DNA from: Bacillota bacterium
GTDB lineage: Bacteria > Bacillota_E > Symbiobacteriia > JAMDAP01
DNA length: 10,027 bases
Direction of reading: 5' to 3'
NCBI GenBank assembly: GCA_023484675.1
Contig: JAMDAP010000011.1
Location: forward strand, 1 to 10,027
Below, one piece after another: positions 5,254-10,027 of this stretch. A program made the position numbers and the translations under genes. The stretch's first letter is position 1. Each line of letters opens with the position of its first letter. The notes below the pieces were generated by a model. That model was not told the DNA's origin. It saw only the letters and a list, made by a program, of their open reading frames with translations, and made no database searches.

Positions 5254-6000
5254 TCACGGCCGGCCCACCAGGTCGGCCACGTCCCCAAGCACGGACCGCT
5301 GCATCTCCACCAATTGGCGCACGCCCTGTTCACCCAGGGCCAGCATCTCCAGCATCTCTTGCTGACTGAAGGGCGACTGCTCGCCGGTGCCCTGCAACTC
5401 CACCAGACGGCCATCGCCGGTCATGACGATGTTCATGTCCACCTGAGCCCGGGAGTCCTCGTCGTACGCCAGATCGAGGAGAATGCCGTGACCGGTGACG
5501 ATGCCCACGCTTGTGGCCGCCACAAAATCTCGCAGGGGCAGGGTGGTCAGCAGCCCCTGGCGGCGGAGCCCGTCCAGGGCCTCGGCCAGGGCAACGAAGG
5601 CGCCGGTGATCGAAGCTGTGCGGGTGCCGCCGTCGGCCTGGATGACATCACAGTCCAGCCAGATGGTGCGTTCGCCGAGGGCCTTGAGATCTACGATGGA
5701 ACGCAGGGAACGTCCCACCAATCGCTGGATCTCCGAGGTGCGCCCGCCGATTTTGCCGCGGCTGGCCTCACGCGGGTTGCGGTTGGCGGTGGCGCGGGGG
5801 ATCATGCCGTATTCGGCGGTGACCCAGCCCTGCCCGCTTCCCTTGAGAAACGACGGAATCTTCTCTTCCACCGTGGCGGTGACGATGACTTTGGTATTGC
5901 CCACCTCCACCAGCACCGACCCCTCGGCATGCATGATGTAGTGCGAGGTGATGCGGATCGGCCGCAGCTGGTCGGAAGCTCGTCCATCCGAACGGGGCAT
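5254..6000 (-). CDS. rph: Ribonuclease PH
   Basis: This is a phosphorolytic 3'-5' exoribonuclease that trims tRNA 3' ends, using phosphate and releasing nucleoside diphosphates; members of the family are hexamers. The start is ATG6000 ([14 protein letters not shown]), preceded by GGGAGTGG. A longer frame adds 20 family-unlike residues. At 248 aa the length is typical. Signature blocks are [16 protein letters not shown] (85-100), [19 protein letters not shown] (116-134, including the phosphate-binding Arg of GTRTAS), and DLAYDED (176-182) with Asp188 at the metal site. It lies 28 bp after murI and 19 bp before the pyrophosphatase gene, so it is part of the same operon. Presence near a tRNA cluster may be chance. 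Confidence 0.97.
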   Translation of the reverse strand: MPRSDGRASDQLRPIRITSHYIMHAEGSVLVEVGNTKVIVTATVEEKIPSFLKGSGQGWVTAEYGMIPRATANRNPREASRGKIGGRTSEIQRLVGRSLRSIVDLKALGERTIWLDCDVIQADGGTRTASITGAFVALAEALDGLRRQGLLTTLPLRDFVAATSVGIVTGHGILLDLAYDEDSRAQVDMNIVMTGDGRLVELQGTGEQSPFSQQEMLEMLALGEQGVRQLVEMQRSVLGDVADLVGRP

Positions 6001-6028
6001 CCTATCCACTCCCAAGCGAAAAATCGAG

Positions 6029-6847
6029 TCAAGCCAGCACCGGCACTTGTTCCGCCTCACTCACGCCGCCCGGCCAGAGCGCCAGACTGGCGGCGAGGAA
6101 CTGCTTCGGATCGCCGCTGGTCAGAAAGCGCCGCGACCCGGGTGTGGGTCCGGCTTGGCGGAGGCCGTTCTGGTGCAGCCAAGCCAGCGCTTCCCGGGCC
6201 ACCTGCTTCGCCGGGTCCACCAGCTGAACTCCGGGCCCGGCCAGGCGCCGGATGACAGGGGCCAGGACCGGATAATGAGTACAGCCCAGGACCAACGTGT
6301 CGATACCCGCTGCCAGCACCGAGCGCAGGCAGCCGGCCACGGCGTACTCCGCCTCTGGTCCGTCCACCTGGCCTGCTTCCACCAAGGGCACGAGGGGTGG
6401 GCACGGTTCGGCCGCCACCTCCAGGCCGGGGTTGATGGCCCGCAAGGCGCGCTGATAGGCGCCGCTGGCGACGGTGCCGGCGGTGGCGAGCACGCCCACC
6501 CGCCCATTGCGACTCGTTCGCGCCGCCAGGCGGGCGCCTGGCTCAATAATGCCCAGGACGGGAAAGGGGTAGTCGGCGGCCGCTTCCACCACACCGGCAG
6601 CGGTACTGGTGTTGCAGGCCACCACCACCAGCTTGACGCCCTGGGTGGCCAAAATATCGATAATCTCAAGGCCGAAGCGGCGCACCTGAGGCAACGGCCG
6701 AGGGCCGTAAGGACAGCGGGCCGAATCACCAAAGTAGAGGGTGGACTCGCTCGGGGCCAGTTCAGCCAGACGGCGTGCTACGCTGAGACCTCCGACGCCG
6801 GAATCGAAGAGTCCGATAGGCAGAGACGCGTCGGCAACATCCGGCAT
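6029..6847 (-). CDS. murI: Glutamate racemase
   Basis: The enzyme interconverts L- and D-glutamate in the cytoplasm, supplying D-Glu for peptidoglycan. At 272 aa it is full length. It shows [13 protein letters not shown] (11-23), the two catalytic Cys motifs VVACNTSTA (Cys78) and VLGCTHYP (Cys189), and the family blocks [11 protein letters not shown] (38-48) and [12 protein letters not shown] (120-131). The ATG is preceded by AAGGAGG, which overlaps the stop codon of the upstream UPF0316 gene, so the two are tightly coupled. B. subtilis has racE in the equivalent neighbourhood. Confidence 0.97.
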   Translation of the reverse strand: MPDVADASLPIGLFDSGVGGLSVARRLAELAPSESTLYFGDSARCPYGPRPLPQVRRFGLEIIDILATQGVKLVVVACNTSTAAGVVEAAADYPFPVLGIIEPGARLAARTSRNGRVGVLATAGTVASGAYQRALRAINPGLEVAAEPCPPLVPLVEAGQVDGPEAEYAVAGCLRSVLAAGIDTLVLGCTHYPVLAPVIRRLAGPGVQLVDPAKQVAREALAWLHQNGLRQAGPTPGSRRFLTSGDPKQFLAASLALWPGGVSEAEQVPVLA

Positions 6848-6859
6848 GAGGGGGCCTCC

Positions 6860-7378
6860 TTACTTGCCCTGGCGCGCAAAAACCCCTCCCTGGGTCAGCC
6901 GGGTGTCCATGACGGTAACGAAGGCGTCAGGCTCCTGGGCCTCCAAGGTGCTCATGATCTGTGGGAGAAACTTGCGCTTCAGGGATATGTACAGGATCTG
7001 CCGCGGACCGTCGCGCCCCTCGCCGTAGAGCGCGGTGACGCCGAAGCCCTGGGCTCGGAGCACCGCGGCCAGGTCGGACTGGAGATCGCGGGTGATAACC
7101 TGCACCGTCAGGTACCCCAGGGCCATGCGTTCATCCAGCGTGGCCCCGACGAAGTTGCCGGTGGCGAAGCCAAGGGAGTAGGCGATCAGGTTCAAGGGGT
7201 TGTTCAGGGTGCTCATGACCCGCCCCAGGGCAACAATGTATACGGTGACCTCAAAAAAGCCCAGTATGGCCGCAGGCACGCGCTTGCCCCGAACCAACAG
7301 CAGGGTTCGGACGGTGGCCAGCGACACGTCCGTGACCCGGGCGAAAAAGATGAACAGGTATCCCCAGAGATAGCTCAC
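6860..7378 (-). CDS. UPF0316 membrane protein (DUF5698-DUF2179)
   Basis: The GTG at 7378 is chosen because AGGAGG lies 5 bp upstream and the resulting 172 aa match the family length; the longer frame runs through a terminator. The first 80 residues are hydrophobic, with about three membrane segments (YLWGYLFIFFARV, AILGFFEVTVYIVALG, NLIAYSLGFATGNFVGA) and the conserved VRTLLLVRGKR between the first two. This is the DUF5698 part. The C-terminal half from about residue 95 (ITRDLQSDLAAVLRAQGFGV...) is a DUF2179 cytoplasmic domain of ferredoxin-like fold, as in B. subtilis YebE. DUF2179-type domains are linked to cyclic-dinucleotide or small-ligand binding in some relatives, but no function is established here. 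It is the first gene of the murI-rph operon; B. subtilis does not have it at this place. Confidence 0.9.
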   Translation of the reverse strand: MSYLWGYLFIFFARVTDVSLATVRTLLLVRGKRVPAAILGFFEVTVYIVALGRVMSTLNNPLNLIAYSLGFATGNFVGATLDERMALGYLTVQVITRDLQSDLAAVLRAQGFGVTALYGEGRDGPRQILYISLKRKFLPQIMSTLEAQEPDAFVTVMDTRLTQGGVFARQGK

Positions 7379-7430
7379 GGCGACCTCCTGCCCATAGTAT
7401 GCCGAATCGATGGAGGGCAGCGACACTTGG

Positions 7431-7461
7431 AAAAAGGCCGAGCGGATTGGCCCGCCCGGCC
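7431..7461 (-). terminator. Strong terminator after the MarR gene
   Basis: On the - strand GGCCGGGCGG pairs over 10 bp with CCGCTCGGCC (one G-U), with a 6-base loop, followed directly by TTTTT (7431-7435). It separates marR from the UPF0316-murI operon. Confidence 0.85.
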
Positions 7462-7475
7462 CGTGGAAGCATCGG

Positions 7476-7931
7476 TCAGGTGGCGGTTTCAACCTCTGTA
7501 AGCATGCGCTGCTGCAGCTCCTGCAGCGACTCCGCCAACGTCTGACGCTGCAGCGGCGGCATGCCTTCCACCACGGTCGAGAGGTACTTCAGGCGAGCCT
7601 GCACGACCTGATCCATGACCTGGTCGCCCTCCCGGGTCACCTTGAGGCGAATGACGCGCCGGTCCAGGTGGTCGCGTTCCCGTAGGATCAGGCCGTTGCG
7701 CTCCATGCGATCCACCAGATCCGTGGCGGTGCTGCAGGCCAGGTAGAGCTTTTGGCACAACTCGCCCATGGTGAGGGAACCGCACTCGCGGAGAGTGAGC
7801 AAAGCTTCAAACTGTGGTGGCGTAACGTCGAACGCTCCAAGGATGTCTCGCCCTCTCTTCTTCAGGACGAGAGCGACGCTGCGCAGCAGAGCCTCAATCC
7901 CCTCCACTGTCGGGTCGGCAGCGATCGTCAT
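7476..7931 (-). CDS. MarR-family transcriptional regulator
   Basis: The start is ATG7931, preceded by GGAGGTG at about 10 bp, giving 151 aa (typical for the family). An upstream in-frame ATG at 7970 would start at the promoter -10. The winged helix-turn-helix spans about residues 35-100: TPPQFEALLTL, then SLTMGELCQKLYLACSTATDLV (recognition region), then a wing with the DxxDRR-like signature (RDHLDRRVIRL). N- and C-terminal helices form the usual dimer interface. MarR proteins repress promoters and release DNA on binding phenolic or other ligands or on Cys oxidation. Cys50, 59 and 66 are present, but an OhrR-type sensor cannot be claimed. It has its own promoter and terminator. B. subtilis ysmB, a MarR-type gene, sits next to racE in a similar neighbourhood. 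Confidence 0.93.
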   Translation of the reverse strand: MTIAADPTVEGIEALLRSVALVLKKRGRDILGAFDVTPPQFEALLTLRECGSLTMGELCQKLYLACSTATDLVDRMERNGLILRERDHLDRRVIRLKVTREGDQVMDQVVQARLKYLSTVVEGMPPLQRQTLAESLQELQQRMLTEVETAT

Positions 7932-7972
7932 AGCGAGAAGCCACCTCCAGCAGAGGAGTCTCGTTCGCATTC

Positions 7973-8002
7973 AGAATAGCAGTGGGCTCTCCGCGATGTC
8001 AA
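7973..8002 (-). promoter_or_regulatory. Promoter of the MarR gene
   Basis: On the - strand a perfect TTGACA (7997-8002) is followed after 18 bp by TATTCT (7973-7978). The -10 is about 42 bp upstream of the start codon. No clear operator palindrome was seen, although autoregulation is usual in this family. Confidence 0.7.
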
Positions 8003-8031
8003 GGAATGCCGCATCTTCCGTACATTGGCTG

Positions 8032-8070
8032 AAAAAAGAAGGCCCCGGCCCAAAGGGTCGGAGCCTTCTT
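8032..8070 (-). terminator. Terminator of tmRNA
   Basis: On the - strand AAGAAGGCTCCGACCC pairs with GGGCCGGGGCCTTCTT (16-bp stem with few mismatches, AAA/TTT loop) and is followed by a run of T. It lies just after the tmRNA CCA end. Confidence 0.9.
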
Positions 8071-8076
8071 GAACTT

Positions 8077-8432
8077 TGGTGGAGGCGGCGGGTTCTGCCC
8101 CCCGCGTCCGAGAGACTGACTCTCAGGGCATCTACGAGCGTAGCCTCCAGTTTGATCTCGCCCCTGCCGGCCCCTGAAGGCGGGGTCCGGCCTGGACCAG
8201 CCTGATTGATTTCCCCCTACCGGCTCCAGGCGGAAGCCTTCGGGGTATCCCGCTGCATGACGCCCATGTCCGCGCCCGCGGGCGAGGAGCGGCTGAGCGT
8301 GGCTAACTTAGTTAAGCAGCCAGAGCGAAATCGTTGTTGGCTGTTAAGCCTTTGCCGCAGTTTAACGAGGCAACGGCACCTCGGCTCGCTTCCCTGGGAA
8401 CCAACGACCCCCGTCGAACCTGATTCGCCCCC
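8077..8432 (-). ncRNA. ssrA: tmRNA (SsrA), one-piece
   Basis: The RNA rescues stalled ribosomes by adding an alanine-primed tag that marks the protein for proteolysis. The 5' end reads GGGGGCGAATCAGGTTCGAC, and GGGGGCG pairs with CGCCTCC at the 3' end, followed by A and encoded CCA. The length is 356 nt, typical for a one-piece tmRNA. The tag frame (8312-8356) predicts GKGLTANNDFALAA then TAA, preceded by alanine from the charged tmRNA. It has the same layout and ALAA ending as the B. subtilis tag. It starts 13 bp after the smpB stop. The T-arm is odd: stem GCGGG/CCCGC closes on GGGCAGAA instead of the usual TTCGANT loop. The remaining structure looks intact and a terminator follows. Confidence 0.95.
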
Positions 8433-8445
8433 AAGCTCAATCTTC

Positions 8446-8910
8446 CTAGTGTTTGCCGCGGAAGACCCGCTCCATGTCGCGTTGGGCTTCGCGTTCGGCA
8501 ATGTCCTGGCGCTTATCGTACTGCTTCTTGCCCCGGGCCAGGCCGATCTGAACCTTGGCCCGACCGCCCTTGAAGTAGAGCTGCAGCGGCACCAGGGTGT
8601 ACCCCTTCTCCCGCACCCGCCCCACCAGCCGCATGATCTCCTGCCTGTGCATGAGTAGTTTGCGCTTGCGCAGCGGCTCGTGGTTAAAGCGGTTGCCCTG
8701 TTCGAAAGGGCTGATATGAACATTATAGAGGAAAAGTTCGCCGTTTTCCACAGCAGCGTAGCCGTCCCGCAGGTTGGCATGGCCGAGGCGCAGGCTCTTG
8801 ACCTCCGTACCGGTCAAAACCAGGCCTGCTTCATAGTCCTCTTCGATAAAGTAGTCGTGCCGCGCCTTGCGGTTATCGCTGACGACCTTGATGTCATCGC
8901 GCTGCTTCAT
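8446..8910 (-). CDS. smpB: SsrA-binding protein SmpB
   Basis: SmpB binds the tRNA-like domain of tmRNA and delivers it to stalled ribosomes, its C-terminal tail probing the empty mRNA channel. The 154-aa length is normal. Family blocks are [20 protein letters not shown] (16-35), [18 protein letters not shown] (35-52), [11 protein letters not shown] (63-73) and [20 protein letters not shown] (125-144), the last being the conserved tail. The ribosome site before the ATG is weak (AGAGAAG), which fits a short leader from the close upstream promoter. It lies between rnr and ssrA and is probably cotranscribed with ssrA. Confidence 0.97.
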   Translation of the reverse strand: MKQRDDIKVVSDNRKARHDYFIEEDYEAGLVLTGTEVKSLRLGHANLRDGYAAVENGELFLYNVHISPFEQGNRFNHEPLRKRKLLMHRQEIMRLVGRVREKGYTLVPLQLYFKGGRAKVQIGLARGKKQYDKRQDIAEREAQRDMERVFRGKH

Positions 8911-8919
8911 GGCTCATCC

Positions 8920-8948
8920 ATCTTCTCTGAACCGAGGCGGTTTGTCAA
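8920..8948 (-). promoter_or_regulatory. Possible promoter for smpB-ssrA
   Basis: On the - strand a perfect TTGACA (8943-8948) is followed after 17 bp by GAAGAT (8920-8925), a poor -10. The ATG is only 9 bp beyond, so transcription would begin almost at the start codon. Confidence 0.4.
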
Positions 8949-8962
8949 CGGCAAAAGCGCCC

Positions 8963-9000
8963 CTCTTCACGGTACGCTCCCGCTCTCCGCGGGCGAAGAG
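8963..9000 (-). terminator. Hairpin after rnr, possible weak terminator
   Basis: On the - strand CTCTTC (9000-8995) pairs with GAAGAG (8968-8963), enclosing a smaller stem CCCGC/GCGGG, and is followed by GGCGCTTTTG. The T-run is short, so it may attenuate rather than stop rnr transcription before smpB. Confidence 0.35.
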
Positions 9001-9002
9001 TG

Positions 9003-10027
9003 TCAATCCGCCAGAATCAAATGCACCTGCCTCTGCTCTGCATCCACCCTGTCCACCACCACGCGCACCGGATCGCCCAGGCGATAGATGCGGCGCGTCC
9101 GCTCGCCTACCAGCAGGTACTGTGTCTCCTGGAAGAGGTAATAGTCGTCGGTCATGGTGGAAACGTGCACCAGCCCCTCCACGCCGTTCTCCAGGCTGAT
9201 GAAGAGGCCGAAGGCGGTCACGCCGGAGACCAGGCCGTCAAATTCCTGGCCCACCTTGTCTTGCATGAACTCGGCCTTCTTCAGGTCGACGGTCTCCCGC
9301 TCCGCCTCATCGGCCTTCCGCTCCGCCACCGAGGCGTGGTCGGCCAGATCGGGAAAGGCGTGCTGCCATCGCTCCTCCAGAGCCGGCGAAATGCCGCCCT
9401 TCGCCACCGCCTGGCGGGTGACGCGGTGGATCAACAGGTCCGGGTAGCGCCGAATGGGCGAGGTGAAGTGGCTGTAGAAGGGGGCGGCCAGCCCGAAGTG
9501 GCCCAGGTTGTCCACGGCGTAGCGGGCTTGCTTCATGGAGCGCAGCATGACCGTGTGCACGAGCCGCTCTTCCTTGGTGCCCTCGGCCCGCTTGGCCACG
9601 TCCTGCAAAGCCTTGGGGTTGATGTTGCGGACTCCCTTCAGCCGGTAGCCGAAGGTGGCGAGAAACTCTTGCAGGGATTCCAGCTTCTCCTCCGCCGGCG
9701 GTTCGTGCACGCGATAGCAGAAGGGCGCCCCCTGATGGTGGAAGTGCTCGGCCACGGTCTCGTTGGCCAGAATCATGAACTCTTCGATGATATGGTCGGC
9801 AATGCCCCGCTCCTTGGGCTTGATCTCCAGCGGGTGCCCCTGCGGATCCAGGACCACCTTTTCTTCCGGCAGGTCGAAATCGATGGCGCCTCGCTTCTCA
9901 CGCCGCCGCTGCAGCACCAGGCAGAGGTCACGCATCGCCTGGAACATTGGCACCAGATCGCGATACCGCGACCTGGCCGCGTCGTCGCGATTCTCCAAGA
10001 TGTTGGTGACTTCGGTATAGGTCATGC
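9003..10027 (-). CDS. rnr: Ribonuclease R, C-terminal half (5' end beyond the window)
   Basis: RNase R is a processive 3'-5' exoribonuclease that degrades structured RNA and, with tmRNA-SmpB, non-stop mRNAs. The window holds the last 341 residues or so of a protein usually 700-800 aa. The frame stays open through the right edge (AMTYTEV...), so the Met at 10025 is internal. Visible are the RNB-domain signature HFTSPIRRYPDLLIHR (about 186-201 of the visible part) and a C-terminal S1 RNA-binding domain (VGQEFDGLVSGVTAFGLFIS to the end). The metal-binding Asp cluster lies outside. The protein ends right after the S1 domain without the long Lys-rich tail of E. coli RNase R. It precedes smpB by about 92 bp, the common rnr-smpB-ssrA arrangement. 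Confidence 0.95.
   Translation of the reverse strand, partial: MTYTEVTNILENRDDAARSRYRDLVPMFQAMRDLCLVLQRRREKRGAIDFDLPEEKVVLDPQGHPLEIKPKERGIADHIIEEFMILANETVAEHFHHQGAPFCYRVHEPPAEEKLESLQEFLATFGYRLKGVRNINPKALQDVAKRAEGTKEERLVHTVMLRSMKQARYAVDNLGHFGLAAPFYSHFTSPIRRYPDLLIHRVTRQAVAKGGISPALEERWQHAFPDLADHASVAERKADEAERETVDLKKAEFMQDKVGQEFDGLVSGVTAFGLFISLENGVEGLVHVSTMTDDYYLFQETQYLLVGERTRRIYRLGDPVRVVVDRVDAEQRQVHLILAD

Noticed and set aside
5194..6255. 353-residue open frame on the + strand
   Set aside because: It is antisense to rph and the end of murI, with low-complexity His/Gln/Gly composition typical of a shadow frame.
5948..7501. 517-residue open frame on the + strand
   Set aside because: It is antisense to murI, the UPF0316 gene and the marR terminator, all well supported. 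It has no domain resemblance, and long antisense frames are common in GC-rich DNA.
8217..8780. 187-residue - strand frame across smpB and tmRNA
   Set aside because: It covers the structured tmRNA and is out of frame with the clearly conserved SmpB.

Overview
The window looks like chromosomal DNA from a GC-rich Firmicute, probably a deep-branching, possibly thermophilic clostridial or limnochordial lineage. The evidence is high GC content, strong AGGAGG-type ribosome sites, frequent GTG starts, CCA encoded in every tRNA gene, sigma-A-like promoters, and a gene neighbourhood resembling the racE-ysmB-gerM-rph-ysnA-ysnB region of Bacillus subtilis. The species cannot be named from the sequence alone.

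Left third (1 to about 3040) is accessory DNA on the + strand. It opens with the C-terminal catalytic part of a tyrosine recombinase. A promoter then leads to a two-gene unit: an unrecognised 56-residue protein and a Doc/Fic-type toxin, closed by a good terminator. After that come remnants of two BRO-N (phage antirepressor-like) genes, one carrying an in-frame stop and one lacking its 5' end. They are separated by about 470 bp of hairpin-rich DNA with no recognisable gene. The whole block reads as a decaying mobile element beside a tRNA cluster.

Middle (3045-4030) is a cluster of eight tRNA genes on the - strand. In transcription order they are Pro(TGG), Gly(TCC), Arg(TCT), His(GTG), His(GTG), Gln(TTG), Lys(TTT), Leu(TAG). 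There is a strong promoter before Pro, a hairpin and second promoter between Gly and Arg, and a GC-rich hairpin after Leu. The two His genes are identical.

Right (4074-10027) is core housekeeping, all on the - strand. A five-gene operon encodes a UPF0316 membrane protein, glutamate racemase (cell wall D-Glu), RNase PH (tRNA 3' maturation), an ITP/XTP pyrophosphatase (nucleotide pool cleaning) and a YfcE/YsnB-type phosphodiesterase. Upstream lies a separate MarR-type regulator with its own promoter and terminator. Upstream again is the trans-translation module: RNase R (partial), SmpB and tmRNA, with tmRNA starting only 13 bp after the smpB stop. SmpB and tmRNA rescue stalled ribosomes, and RNase R degrades the faulty mRNAs. 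The tmRNA predicts the tag (A)GKGLTANNDFALAA and has an unusual T-loop.

The points most worth a second look are the Doc toxin with its unrecognised partner and apparent non-canonical start, the tmRNA T-loop, and the broken BRO region with its structured spacer.
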